64,000 nucleotides of DNA, from the NCBI RefSeq assembly GCF_014384745.1, contig NZ_JACRSO010000005.1, positions 62,001-126,000 on the forward strand. Direction: 5' to 3'. This document shows positions 43,151 to 51,990 of this stretch, in pieces. The first letter of the stretch is position 1; every line of letters starts with the position of its first letter. The notes under the pieces are model-generated. The model searched no databases. It saw nothing but the letters and a program-made list of their open reading frames with translations, and was not told the DNA's origin. Position numbers and translations under genes: made by a program. This DNA is from Luoshenia tenuis. GTDB lineage: Bacteria > Bacillota > Clostridia > Christensenellales > GCA-900066905.

Positions 43151-43507
43151 TTACAGCCCCATCTTCTCCCGCAGCACTTGGCCCACCAGTTCCATCAGTT
43201 CCTCCCGGGAGAGCGTAAGCTCCCCGAAGGACTGGGCCAGCGCCTCGGTAACGGCTTTAAGGGTCTCGGGGTCCTGCAGGTCGGGCAGGTTATCGTCCAG
43301 ACGCGCGGCGATCTCGGCGGCGATCTGGCCCTTGAGGTCACTGACGCCATCGCTTAGCAGCTGCTCGATCTGGGGCCTGAAGTGCTCGGCCGCCGCGGCC
43401 ACCCCGCGCTCCACCCCTTTGCCCACCACCATGGGCGTAAGCGCCAGGGCGCTGACCAGTGCGGCGGTAATGGCGATCAGGCAGATCTTTTTGGTCTTAT
43501 CTTCCAT
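43151..43507 (-). CDS. Small membrane-anchored helical protein
   Basis: 118 residues, ATG 43507 after AAGGAGGG. An N-terminal signal anchor (KKICLIAITAALVSALALTPMVV) is followed by about 90 residues of charged amphipathic helix (EIAARLDDNLPDLQDPETL and similar). The soluble part is presumably outside. It resembles no family I know; the helical repeats suggest an oligomeric stalk. Divergent from the esterase. Confidence 0.55.
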   Translation of the reverse strand: MEDKTKKICLIAITAALVSALALTPMVVGKGVERGVAAAAEHFRPQIEQLLSDGVSDLKGQIAAEIAARLDDNLPDLQDPETLKAVTEALAQSFGELTLSREELMELVGQVLREKMGL

Positions 43508-43585
43508 AAAAGGTTCCCTCCTTATCAGCCTTGGGGGGCTGTCCCTTTATTGTACGGCGGGCCCGTCCCCTTTATGCCGGGCCGC

Positions 43586-43618
43586 TTTACAAAAGGGGAT
43601 GACAGTGTGTATACTGTC
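43586..43618 (+). promoter_or_regulatory. Esterase promoter with operator-like inverted repeat
   Basis: TTTACA, 18 bp, TATACT. GACAGT (43601) and ACTGTC (43613) are a perfect 6-bp inverted repeat, six bases apart, over the -10 box. Confidence 0.65.
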
Positions 43619-43650
43619 CTTAATATGATAGCTTAAAGGGGGAGTTTTTT

Positions 43651-44472
43651 ATGGCGCTGATCAAGGCCAACTTTATCTCTTATATCCTGCGGCGCGAGGT
43701 GCATGTGGATGTGATCCTTCCCTCGCCCACCATTCCCGAGAGCTTGGGGATGGGCGGAAAGGCCAGCCACAGCCGCCCTGCGCCGCTGCCGGTGCTCTAC
43801 CTGCTGCACGGCATGGGCAATAACGAGACCAACTGGGTGCGCTATACCAATGTGGAGCGTTACGCCGAGGAGCGGCAGATCGCCGTGGTGATGCCCGCGG
43901 GCGAGAATCAGGAGTACCGCAACCAGCCCGGCCCCGGGGGCAACCGCCAGTTTGACTTTATCGCCTACGAGCTGCCCGAGTTCGTGCAGGCCAACTTCCC
44001 GGTCTCCGACAGGCGGGAAGATACCTATATCGCGGGGCTTTCCATGGGCTCGATGGGCTCGCTGCTGCACTCTTTCTGCCATCCGGAGCGGTTCCGGGCG
44101 GTGGGTTCCTTCTCCGGGCCGCTGATGCAGATCCCCAAATCCATGAACGAGGGCGGCGGCCTGCCGGATTACGCCGCCATGAGCCCGCAGGAGGTGCGCG
44201 CCCAGTTCAGCCCGGATGTTGCGCGCATCGAGCAGGCGGCTGGCGAGGGCGGCCCGCTGCCGGATTATTACGTGGCCTGCGGCAAAAAGGACTTTTTGTT
44301 CCCCGCCGCGGTGGCCTTTGCAGACCATCTCAAGTCCCTGGGGCTCAAGGTGACGGTGGATTTTGAAAAGGACTATGGGCACGAGTGGTATTGCTGGGAT
44401 GAGAACATCGCCGAGTTTATGGACTGGCTGCCCCGGACGGACGCGTACGCCGGCTCCAAGCGCCAGATTTAG
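43651..44472 (+). CDS. Alpha/beta-hydrolase esterase (tributyrin/S-formylglutathione esterase-like)
   Basis: 273 residues, ATG 43651 after AAAGGGGGAG. Esterase D / EstA type: LYLLHGMGNNETNW (oxyanion region), nucleophile elbow GLSMGSMG (Ser near residue 133), the acid Asp in ACGKKDFL, and the catalytic His in DYGHEWYCW. It probably cleaves short-chain or feruloyl/acetyl esters in the cytoplasm; there is no signal peptide. It has its own promoter with an inverted repeat. Confidence 0.88.
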   Translation: MALIKANFISYILRREVHVDVILPSPTIPESLGMGGKASHSRPAPLPVLYLLHGMGNNETNWVRYTNVERYAEERQIAVVMPAGENQEYRNQPGPGGNRQFDFIAYELPEFVQANFPVSDRREDTYIAGLSMGSMGSLLHSFCHPERFRAVGSFSGPLMQIPKSMNEGGGLPDYAAMSPQEVRAQFSPDVARIEQAAGEGGPLPDYYVACGKKDFLFPAAVAFADHLKSLGLKVTVDFEKDYGHEWYCWDENIAEFMDWLPRTDAYAGSKRQI

Positions 44473-44526
44473 CCTGTGCGCTAGGCTGAGGTTTTTAGGC
44501 GCGCAAAACAAAAATAGCGGCAGTAA

Positions 44527-44554
44527 AAAAGCCCTCCTTTATGGGAGGGCTTTT
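44527..44554. terminator. Esterase terminator
   Basis: AAAAGCCCTCC pairs with GGGAGGGCTTTT, symmetrical and U-rich on both strands. Confidence 0.85.
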
Positions 44555-44585
44555 GCTGATCTGCGCCCCCTGGACAGAAATCTGC

Positions 44586-44614
44586 TTTACATTTGGGCGA
44601 TAATTCCCTATAAT
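44586..44614 (+). promoter_or_regulatory. Symporter promoter
   Basis: TTTACA, 17 bp, TATAAT, giving a leader of about 85 nt. Confidence 0.75.
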
Positions 44615-44707
44615 AAATCCCGTAGCGCGGCTGCATGTGCGTGGCCGCAGTAGTATTTTGTAGCTTTGGGGTGTTTTTTGTACAAGTAGAATGGAAGGAT
44701 GGTTTAG

Positions 44708-46165
44708 TTGAAGTACGCATTTCTCGTGCTGTACATTGTACTGCTAGTCGTAGTTTCTTTTGTCGCATCTAAAAAGGTGAAAAATTTAGATGATTTCCAT
44801 CTGGGCGGCCGCTCCATCGGCCCCTGGCTCTCGGCGTTTGCCTATGGCACGGCGTATTTCAGCGCGGTGATCTTTATCGGCTACGCGGGCAAGCTGGGGT
44901 GGAACTTTGGCCTGGCGGCCACCTGGATCGGCATCGGCAACGCCTTTATCGGCAGTTACCTAGCCTGGCGCATCCTGGGGCCCAGCACCCGGCGCATGAC
45001 CCAGCGGCTGAACGTGGGCACCATGCCCGAGCTTTTTGCCGCCCGGTACGGCTCCAAAGGGCTTAAGATCGTCACCGCCGCGGTGATCTTTATCTTTTTA
45101 ACGCCTTACAGCGCCTCGGTCTATCAGGGGCTGGCCTACCTGTTTGAAGGGGCTTTCAACATCCCCTTTGAGTATTGCATGATCGGCATGGCGGTGCTGA
45201 CTGCGGTCTACCTGCTGGCGGGCGGGTACTTTGCCACGGTGCTGACCGATCTTGTGCAGGGCATCTTCATGATCCTGGGCGTGGTAGCTATGATTTTCTG
45301 CCTGTTAAACAGCTTTGGCGGCGGGGCCGAGGCCCTGAGCAAGCTGGCCGCCATCGCGCCGCAAAACGTCACCGTGCTGGGGCCGGATCCGCTCAATCTC
45401 TTCTGGTTGTTTATGCTGACCAGCCTGGGGGTATGGGGCCTGCCGCAGATGGTACATAAGTTCTACGCCATCCGCTCGGATAAAGCCATCAAGACCGGGG
45501 CCATCGTTTCTACGGCCTTTGCGGTTATCGTGGGCTGCGCGGCCTACTTTGCCGGCGCCTTTGGACGGGTGGCCTTCGCCGAGGTGCCCATCGACCCGGC
45601 GACCATGGCCGCCAATTACGATATGATCATGCCCCAGATGCTGATGAATACCATGCCCGAGCTGGTGCTGGGGCTGATCGTGGTGCTGGTGCTCTCGGCC
45701 TCCATGTCCACGCTCAGCTCGCTGGTGCTGGCCTCGGCCTCCACCATCAGCATCGACTTGATTCGCGGGGTGTTCTTCCCTAAGATGAGCGATAAGCAGA
45801 CCAAGCGCGTGATGCAGGTGTTCTGCCTGCTGTTCATCGCCATATCGGTGGTGATCGCCCTGGGCAAGAACAACGCCATCGTCAACATGATGGCCTTTAG
45901 CTGGGGCACGGTGGCCGGCTGCTGCCTGGGGCCCTACGTCTTTGGCGTGCTGTGGAAGGGCGCGACCCGGGCGGGCGCCTGGGCGGGCGTGATCGCCGGG
46001 GTGGGCGTATCGCTGGCGCTGGCCTTTATCCTGGGGCCGGGGCAGGCGCCCTTTAGCGGGTGCATGGCCATGTTCGCCTCGCTTTTGGCGGTGCCGGTGG
46101 TCAGCCTGTTCACCAAAAAGACGGCAGCGCAGGAGCTGGCAGCGGCCTTTGGGACGGGCGAGTAG
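44708..46165 (+). CDS. Sodium:solute symporter (SSS family)
   Basis: 485 residues from a TTG at 44708 with GGAAGGAT eight bases upstream. Thirteen hydrophobic segments and the SSS signatures: FHLGGRSIGPWLSAFAYG in helix 1-2 and VLVLSASMSTLSSLVLASAS in helix 8-9, whose Ser-Thr-Ser cluster lines the Na2 site. The subfamily resembles proline or pantothenate/monocarboxylate symporters; the substrate is not clear. Monocistronic. Confidence 0.9.
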   Translation: MKYAFLVLYIVLLVVVSFVASKKVKNLDDFHLGGRSIGPWLSAFAYGTAYFSAVIFIGYAGKLGWNFGLAATWIGIGNAFIGSYLAWRILGPSTRRMTQRLNVGTMPELFAARYGSKGLKIVTAAVIFIFLTPYSASVYQGLAYLFEGAFNIPFEYCMIGMAVLTAVYLLAGGYFATVLTDLVQGIFMILGVVAMIFCLLNSFGGGAEALSKLAAIAPQNVTVLGPDPLNLFWLFMLTSLGVWGLPQMVHKFYAIRSDKAIKTGAIVSTAFAVIVGCAAYFAGAFGRVAFAEVPIDPATMAANYDMIMPQMLMNTMPELVLGLIVVLVLSASMSTLSSLVLASASTISIDLIRGVFFPKMSDKQTKRVMQVFCLLFIAISVVIALGKNNAIVNMMAFSWGTVAGCCLGPYVFGVLWKGATRAGAWAGVIAGVGVSLALAFILGPGQAPFSGCMAMFASLLAVPVVSLFTKKTAAQELAAAFGTGE

Positions 46166-46199
46166 CCAGAAAAACAGAGCAGACAAAGCCTTTAAGGCT

Positions 46200-46229
46200 A
46201 AAGGGCGGGGAAGGTTCCCCGCCCTTTTT
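46200..46229 (+). terminator. Symporter terminator
   Basis: GGGCGGGGAA/TTCCCCGCCC stem over two bases followed by TTTTTG. Confidence 0.85.
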
Positions 46230-46235
46230 GCGTGG

Positions 46236-46265
46236 TTTACAAATGGGACGGGTTTTGGGTATCAT
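46236..46265 (+). promoter_or_regulatory. Promoter of the second MATE gene
   Basis: TTTACA, 18 bp, TATCAT. Confidence 0.65.
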
Positions 46266-46355
46266 AAAAGGGATGGCGCCCCGCGGCCCCGGGCAACTTA
46301 ACGGGGAAGGGCTCCAGAGAGCATTGGAGATACAGGAGATGCAAAGCAAGCGCAT

Positions 46356-47693
46356 ATGAAAGAGAGCATGACTTCCGGGCGGCCGGCCCGCTCGCTGCTG
46401 TTATTTGCCCTGCCCATCGTGCTGGGCAATATCTTCCAGCAGTTTTACAATATCATCGATTCCATGGTGGTGGGCAACTTTGTGGGGGAGCAGGCGCTGG
46501 CCGCGGTGGGCGCATCCTATGCGGTCACGCAGCTGTTTATCGCCATCGCCACCGGGGCGGGCATCGGCTGCTCGGTCATCATCTCCCAGCTGTACGGCGC
46601 CGGGCAGATGGAGCGGATGAAAAGCGCGGTCTCCACAGCGCTGCTGGCCACGGGCGCCCTCAGCCTGGGGCTGACGGGGATAGGTTTTTTATCGAGCGGC
46701 GCACTGCTGGAGCTGATGCGCACGCCCGGAGACATCTACGGCCAGGCGCAGACCTACCTGAACATCTATTTTCTGGGCGCGGTGTTTCTCTTTTTTTACA
46801 ACATCCTCACCTCGGTTTTCAACGCGCTGGGGGAGAGCCGCATCCCGCTTCTATTTTTGCTGGTAAGCTCCCTTGTCAATATCGCGCTGGATCTGTGGTT
46901 CGTCGCGGGGTTGGGCTGGGGCGTGGCCGGGGCGGCCTGGGCCACGCTGATCGCCCAGGGCGTCAGCTGCCTGCTCTCGTTTTGGGTGCTGCGCCGCAGG
47001 CTGGCGGCGCTCCCGGCAAAGCAGCCTTACCCCCGCTTTTCCAAGGCGCTGCTGGGCAAGATGTGCCGCGTGGCGGTGCCCTCCACGGTGCAGCAAAGCG
47101 TGGTCTCGGTGGGCATGTTTTTGGTGCAGGCGGTGGTCAACGGCTTTGGCTCCTCGGTGATCGCCGGGTATACTGCCGCCATCAAGATCGATTCGATCTG
47201 CATCCTACCCATGGTATCCATGGGCAACGCGGTATCCACCTTTACGGCGCAGAATATCGGCGCGGGCCAGATGGAACGGGTGCGCGCGGGGCTGCGGATC
47301 AGCATGGGCGTGATCGCGGCCATCAGCCTGCCGGTCACGCTGGCGCTCTATCTGTTTGGCGATGCCCTGGTGGGCCTGTTTTTGGACGCGCAAAGCGGCG
47401 GCGCGGCGATCGCGGCGGGGGTGGAGTACCTGCGGGTGGTCTCGGTCTTCTACATTGCGATGGGCGCCATGAAGGTGGCCGCAAGCGTGCTGCGCGGCGC
47501 GGGGGATATCTTTTACTTTATGCTGGCCACCATGGCCAACCTGGGCGTGCGGGTGGCGCTGGCCTATGCCTTAAGCCCGGTTTTGGGCGCTTCGGCGGTG
47601 TGGTGGGCCATCCCCGCGGGCTGGGCCGTGGGCTTTGCCATCGCCTTTTTGCGCTACCGCACCGGGCGCTGGCGGGAGCGGCGGCTGATCTAA
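46356..47693 (+). CDS. MATE-family efflux transporter (MepA-like)
   Basis: 445 residues; ATG 46356, or ATG 46368, since the ribosome site is weak for both. Twelve helices; the N-terminus (LPIVLGNIFQQFYNIIDSMVVGNFVGE) and GYTAAIKIDSI in the second half are typical of MepA/NorM-type clostridial pumps. It likely exports cationic compounds. It is only distantly related to the other MATE gene at 40656, so this is not a recent duplication. Own promoter upstream. Confidence 0.92.
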   Translation: MKESMTSGRPARSLLLFALPIVLGNIFQQFYNIIDSMVVGNFVGEQALAAVGASYAVTQLFIAIATGAGIGCSVIISQLYGAGQMERMKSAVSTALLATGALSLGLTGIGFLSSGALLELMRTPGDIYGQAQTYLNIYFLGAVFLFFYNILTSVFNALGESRIPLLFLLVSSLVNIALDLWFVAGLGWGVAGAAWATLIAQGVSCLLSFWVLRRRLAALPAKQPYPRFSKALLGKMCRVAVPSTVQQSVVSVGMFLVQAVVNGFGSSVIAGYTAAIKIDSICILPMVSMGNAVSTFTAQNIGAGQMERVRAGLRISMGVIAAISLPVTLALYLFGDALVGLFLDAQSGGAAIAAGVEYLRVVSVFYIAMGAMKVAASVLRGAGDIFYFMLATMANLGVRVALAYALSPVLGASAVWWAIPAGWAVGFAIAFLRYRTGRWRERRLI

Positions 47694-47821
47694 ATGGCGG
47701 CAAATGTAAAATTAAGGTAAGATTAAGATTTTAAACGCGCCGCCGGGCCGGAAATGTGGTAAAATAGGGGCAAGGCTTAGGGCTGGCTAACCCCAGTCCC
47801 TAAAGGATGGAGGAGATACCT

Positions 47822-48070
47822 TTGGGTAAGATGTGCAAGCTCCTGGGCGGTGTATCGGCAGCGGCGGGCGTGGCCGCTCTCACTTCTCCGGCTTATGCAG
47901 CCGGGCTGGACGCGGTGCTGATGCCTCAGACCGGGGACACGCACGATAACCTGGGTTTGATCCTCGCCTGCGCCGGGGCGGCGGTGGTGATCGCGGCGGT
48001 GTTGATCGTGCTGGCCGTGCGCCGCAAAAAGGAAGCGGCGGCGTCAGATTCCAAGGAGGAGACCCAATAG
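47822..48070 (+). CDS. Tiny surface protein: signal peptide joined almost directly to a PQTGD sorting signal
   Basis: 82 residues from TTG 47822 (GGAGGAGA six bases upstream); ATG 47807 precedes that site. A signal peptide (KLLGGVSAAAGVAALTSPAYAAG) is followed within about ten residues by MPQTGD. A hydrophobic helix (LGLILACAGAAVVIAAVLIVLAV) and a basic tail (RRKKE) come next. If processed by signal peptidase and sortase, only about a dozen residues would remain attached to the wall. The same PQTGD type occurs in the surface protein at 5582-7051, which suggests that a sortase of that class is encoded elsewhere. Function unknown. Confidence 0.6.
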   Translation: MGKMCKLLGGVSAAAGVAALTSPAYAAGLDAVLMPQTGDTHDNLGLILACAGAAVVIAAVLIVLAVRRKKEAAASDSKEETQ

Positions 48071-48094
48071 GCCGTTTGAACCGTAAAATTGCCG

Positions 48095-48119
48095 GGCAGG
48101 GGGAGACCCCTGCCTTTTT
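48095..48119 (+). terminator. Terminator of the tiny surface protein gene
   Basis: GGCAGGGG/CCCCTGCC over GAGA, followed by TTTTT. Confidence 0.9.
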
Positions 48120-48174
48120 CGCGCCCTTTTGCCAAGGCCCGGGCGGCCTGCAATTTGTGGTTTTCAGCTTGCAC

Positions 48175-48204
48175 TATACACCGGGCGGCAAAATGGGGTA
48201 TAAT
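48175..48204 (+). promoter_or_regulatory. pgpH operon promoter
   Basis: TATACA, 18 bp, TATAAT; good -10, modest -35. Confidence 0.6.
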
Positions 48205-48318
48205 TAAATTGGACTTTTTTACCGCGCGCCCCGTGGCTTTTGCACCAGCGCGCAGCAGGCGCGTCCGTCCCCGGGCATATGTGAACTTTGTGCGGACGGA
48301 CAGCAGGAGGGAATGCAG

Positions 48319-50730
48319 ATGAAAAGTGCGGAAAAACGCAAAAAAATACCGCCGAAAAACAGCGGGAGAAAGGGCGCCCAGGGCCGCTCGGTTCGGCGGG
48401 TGCGCCAGCCGCTGATGCGGCTGATCATCTACTGCGTGCTGGTGGTGATGGTCACGGCGATCCTGTCCATGGCCATGACGCCCAAGCGGTATGACCTCAA
48501 GCAGGGCTCCATCGCCCGGGAGACCATTTACGCCACCAAGGACGTGGAGGACAAGCTGGGGTATGACCGGGCCGTAGAGGCCGCGCGCAAACAGGTCAAC
48601 GAAAAGTACACCAAGGACGAGGCCGCCACCGACGAGGCCCTGCAAAAGGTGGACAGCTTTTTTACCGCCTTTGAGGCGGCGCGCACCAAGGCCGAAAATG
48701 AGCGCTTGGCCGTGCAGGCCGCCTATGAGGAGGAGCACGGCAGCAAGCTGCAGGTGCCCGCGGGGGAGAATTTCCCCTACCCGGATGAATTTATCGCCGA
48801 GCTGAAAAGCGATGATACGATCCGGCTGCTCAGTACCGAGCAGCTTTATACGGTGCTCTCGGCCAGCGCCAGCGACCTGACCCGGCTGCAGACCCTGCTG
48901 GAGGTCAACATGCGCGGCGCTTTGGACAGCGGCATCCAGGAGGATCAGCTGGCCAAGGAGCGCGAGGAGCTGCGCACGGCCTTAGAGCAGGAGGACAACC
49001 GCTTCTCCGAGGACCTGATGGCCCTTGGCAACCTGATCATCAACCAATCCCTGCGGGCGAACATGATCTATGACGAGGAGGGCACCCAGCTGGCGCGGGA
49101 GCAGGCCGCCCAGGCGGTGGAGGCCCAGGTCTGGCGCAAGGGGGATGTGATCGTCAGCGAGGGCGACGTGGTGACGGACGTGCAGATCGCGGCGCTGAGC
49201 TCCCTGGGCGTGCTGGCCGACCAAAAGATGGACCTGTGGCTGTACGCGGGCATCGCGCTGCTGGTCATCATCATGGTGCTGCTGATGATGCAGTACCTGC
49301 GCGCCTTTGAAACCAAGGTGCTGACCAGTATCCCCAAGCTGATAATGACCGGGCTGACGCTGGTCTTTACGCTGCTGATCAGCCTGTTGATCAGTACCAT
49401 CAACCCGCGCCTGGCGCCGATATCCACCTGCGCGCTGCTGCTTACGCTGCTGGTGGGCCCGCGCATGGCGCTGGTCATCAACTTTTTCGCCTCCATCATG
49501 GCGGCGATGATGCTCTCGGGCGGCAATGGGCTGATGACCATTACCACCTTAGGCATCCTGATCTCGGCCATGCTCAGCGGTATGGCCGGGGTATTCATCC
49601 TGCGCCGCAACATCCGTGAGCGCAGCGGGCTGATCATTGCGGGCCTGGGCGCCGGGGTGATCAACGCCCTGGTGATCATCGCCCTGGGGCTGATTACCAC
49701 CAGCAACCTAAAAGAGGTGCTGATCGGCGGGCTGTGGGGCCTGGGCAGCGGGGTATTAAGCGCCGTGCTCTGCCTGGGTACCCTGCCGGTGTGGGAAACG
49801 GTGTTTGACGTGGTGACGCCCACCAAGCTTTTGGAGCTGGCCAACCCCAACCACCCGCTGCTGCGGCGGCTGTTGCTGGAGGCGGCGGGCACCTATCACC
49901 ACTCCATCATCGTGGGCAACCTGGCAGAGCGCGCGGCGGACGCCGTTGGGGCGGATATGATGCTGACCCGCACGGGCGCGTTTTTCCACGATATCGGCAA
50001 GCTCTCGGCCCCTTATTTCTTTAAGGAGAACCAGGTGGGTTCGGTCAACCCCCACGATGGGCTGGCCCCCGAGGTATCGGCCAGCATCCTGACCGCGCAC
50101 ACCCGCGACGGGTTGGCGCTGGCCCAACAATTTAAACTGCCCAAGGCCATCGGGGATATTATTTTGCAGCACCACGGCACCACGCTGACCGGTTACTTCT
50201 ACGCCACGGCCTGCAAGGCCGCGGCCGACCCGGCGCTGGTGGATGAGCGAGATTTCCGCTACTCCGGCCCCAAGCCCCAGACCCGGGAGGCCGGCATCAT
50301 CATGCTGGCCGATACCGTGGAGGCGGCGGTGCGCTCGCTGGAGAAGCCCACCCAGGGCCAGGTGGAGGAGATGATCCGCCGCCTGGTGCGCGAAAAGCTG
50401 ATGGACGGGCAGCTGGACGAGTGCGACCTGACCCTGCGGGACTTAGATACCATCTGCGAGGTGTTCGTGCGGGCCTTAAAGGGCATCTATCACGAGCGGG
50501 TGGCCTATCCTAAGGTGGAAAAGAAGGGTGAAAAGCCCGGGGTCGCGCCCGCCAAGGCGGAGATTCAGCCGCCGCGCGCTGCCCCGCTCTCGGGGCAGCA
50601 AACGGCCCCTGAGCGGGAACCGGCGCCCCGCAAAGAACCCCTCCAGACGCCGCAGGCCGAGGCGGCGGCGGAGCCGGCCCAGGAAGATGCCGGCGGCAAA
50701 CAGGACGAACAGACGAAAGGGGATGCTTGA
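48319..50730 (+). CDS. pgpH: Seven-TM HD-domain c-di-AMP phosphodiesterase (PgpH/YqfF)
   Basis: 803 residues from ATG 48319 (AGGAGGG seven bases upstream). An N-terminal basic stretch and first helix (LIIYCVLVVMVTAIL) are followed by an extracytoplasmic 7TMR-HDED domain (about 55-300). Six to seven helices come next, then a cytoplasmic HD domain with HHSIIVGNLAE and FFHDIGK (HD pair near residue 555). The family hydrolyses c-di-AMP. The last 75 residues are a low-complexity Pro/Ala/Glu/Lys tail not needed for the domain. First gene of the pgpH-ybeY-dgkA-cdd-era-recO run. Confidence 0.95.
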   Translation: MKSAEKRKKIPPKNSGRKGAQGRSVRRVRQPLMRLIIYCVLVVMVTAILSMAMTPKRYDLKQGSIARETIYATKDVEDKLGYDRAVEAARKQVNEKYTKDEAATDEALQKVDSFFTAFEAARTKAENERLAVQAAYEEEHGSKLQVPAGENFPYPDEFIAELKSDDTIRLLSTEQLYTVLSASASDLTRLQTLLEVNMRGALDSGIQEDQLAKEREELRTALEQEDNRFSEDLMALGNLIINQSLRANMIYDEEGTQLAREQAAQAVEAQVWRKGDVIVSEGDVVTDVQIAALSSLGVLADQKMDLWLYAGIALLVIIMVLLMMQYLRAFETKVLTSIPKLIMTGLTLVFTLLISLLISTINPRLAPISTCALLLTLLVGPRMALVINFFASIMAAMMLSGGNGLMTITTLGILISAMLSGMAGVFILRRNIRERSGLIIAGLGAGVINALVIIALGLITTSNLKEVLIGGLWGLGSGVLSAVLCLGTLPVWETVFDVVTPTKLLELANPNHPLLRRLLLEAAGTYHHSIIVGNLAERAADAVGADMMLTRTGAFFHDIGKLSAPYFFKENQVGSVNPHDGLAPEVSASILTAHTRDGLALAQQFKLPKAIGDIILQHHGTTLTGYFYATACKAAADPALVDERDFRYSGPKPQTREAGIIMLADTVEAAVRSLEKPTQGQVEEMIRRLVREKLMDGQLDECDLTLRDLDTICEVFVRALKGIYHERVAYPKVEKKGEKPGVAPAKAEIQPPRAAPLSGQQTAPEREPAPRKEPLQTPQAEAAAEPAQEDAGGKQDEQTKGDA

Positions 50731-50732
50731 AA

Positions 50733-51245
50733 ATGACGGTAGATTTGGAAAACCGGGTGGCGCAGATGCCCTTTGGGCAGGAGGCCGAGGCGCTGGTGCG
50801 CCGCGCCGTAGCGCGTACGCTGCAGCTCCAGGGGGAGACCGACCGCGTACAGGTGAGCATCCTGCTGCTGGATGACGAGGGCGTGCGCGCCTTAAACCGC
50901 GAGTACCGCGGGATCGACCGGGCCACCGACGTGCTGAGCTTCCCGCTTTTGGAGTACGACGGACTGGAGGCGGACGACGAGGGACTGGACCCGGAGGAAC
51001 TGCAGGAGAGCACCGACCCGGAGACCGGGGAGATCATGCTGGGGGACATCGCCATCTCTTTGGAGCGGGCCAAGGTCCAGGCCGAGGATTTCGGCCATTC
51101 CCTTTCCCGGGAGGTGGCCTATCTGACGGTGCACGCCATGCTGCACCTTTTGGGGTACGACCATGTGAACCTGGAGGACCGGGCCCTGATGCGCCAGCGC
51201 GAAGAGGTCATTTTGACCGATCTGGGGCTGACCCGGGAGGCGTAG
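50733..51245 (+). CDS. ybeY: Endoribonuclease YbeY
   Basis: 170 residues from ATG 50733; a TTG at 50727 overlaps the pgpH stop. The zinc motif H-x3-H-x5-H is intact in HAMLHLLGYDH (near residue 130), as is the RATDVLSFPL strand. YbeY matures 16S rRNA and takes part in ribosome quality control. An acidic insertion (DGLEADDEGLDPEEL) lies between the usual blocks. Translationally coupled to pgpH and followed by the dgkA fusion 3 bp later. Confidence 0.96.
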   Translation: MTVDLENRVAQMPFGQEAEALVRRAVARTLQLQGETDRVQVSILLLDDEGVRALNREYRGIDRATDVLSFPLLEYDGLEADDEGLDPEELQESTDPETGEIMLGDIAISLERAKVQAEDFGHSLSREVAYLTVHAMLHLLGYDHVNLEDRALMRQREEVILTDLGLTREA

Positions 51246-51248
51246 GGC

Positions 51249-51968
51249 ATGGGTGGCCTGAAAAAGCAGTTTAGAAATTTTAATTATGCTATCGCGGGCC
51301 TGGTATACTGCGTGCGCACCCAGCGCTCCATGCGCATCCACTTTATCCTGGCCATCATGGCGGTGATTGCGGGCATCGTGCTGCGCATCAGCCGGGTGCA
51401 GATGGTGCTGCTGATGCTGACCATCGCCCTTGTGGTGTTCGCCGAGATGATCAACACCGCCATCGAAGGGGTGGTGGATATGGTCACCAAGGAGTACCAC
51501 CCCTTAGCGGAAATGGTCAAGGACGTGGCGGCCGGGGCGGTGCTGGTCACCGCCGTGGTGGCCATCGGGGTGGGCTACCTGATCTTTTTCGAGCGGATCA
51601 CCAACATCGCGCTGGTGGGCATCACCACGGTGCGCAACCTGCCGGTACACGTGACCTATGCCAGCCTGGCTGTGGTGGTGCTGGTGGTGATCGCGGTCAA
51701 ATCCCTGGGGATCAACCGGCGGGGCACGTTTTTAAGCGGAGGGTTCCCCAGCGGCCACAGCGCGCTGGCCTTTTCGCTTTTTACCGCGATGACCGTAGTA
51801 GCGGGCGACCCGCTGGTGGCCACGCTGGGGCTGCTGCTGGCGCTGCTGGTGGCCCAGAGCCGCATCGAAAGCCACACCCATTCGCCCTTTGAGGTGATCG
51901 CCGGCGGGGTGATCGGCGTACTGGTCACGATATTGCTGATGCAGCTGGCCACGGTGGCGCTGGTGTAG
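51249..51968 (+). CDS. Diacylglycerol/undecaprenol kinase fused to a PAP2 phosphatase
   Basis: 239 residues, ATG 51249 with GGAGG of the preceding codons as ribosome site. Residues 1 to about 115 are a DgkA-type kinase (FNYAIAGLVYCVRTQRSMRIH and the active-site EMINTAIEGVVD). Residues about 125-239 are a PAP2 domain with SGGFPSGHSALAFS and SRIESHTHSPFEVIAGG, which carry the conserved His residues. The kinase should phosphorylate undecaprenol or diacylglycerol, and the phosphatase domain would act on lipid pyrophosphates or phosphates. The kinase part occupies the usual dgkA position in this cluster. Confidence 0.92.
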   Translation: MGGLKKQFRNFNYAIAGLVYCVRTQRSMRIHFILAIMAVIAGIVLRISRVQMVLLMLTIALVVFAEMINTAIEGVVDMVTKEYHPLAEMVKDVAAGAVLVTAVVAIGVGYLIFFERITNIALVGITTVRNLPVHVTYASLAVVVLVVIAVKSLGINRRGTFLSGGFPSGHSALAFSLFTAMTVVAGDPLVATLGLLLALLVAQSRIESHTHSPFEVIAGGVIGVLVTILLMQLATVALV

Positions 51969-51990
51969 CGCAAGGCCCGGAAAGGAAAAT

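Noticed and set aside
46060..46359. Frame ending MQSKRI with a stop overlapping the second MATE start
   Set aside because: It begins inside the symporter gene, crosses a terminator, and has no conserved features; only a short leader peptide would remain.
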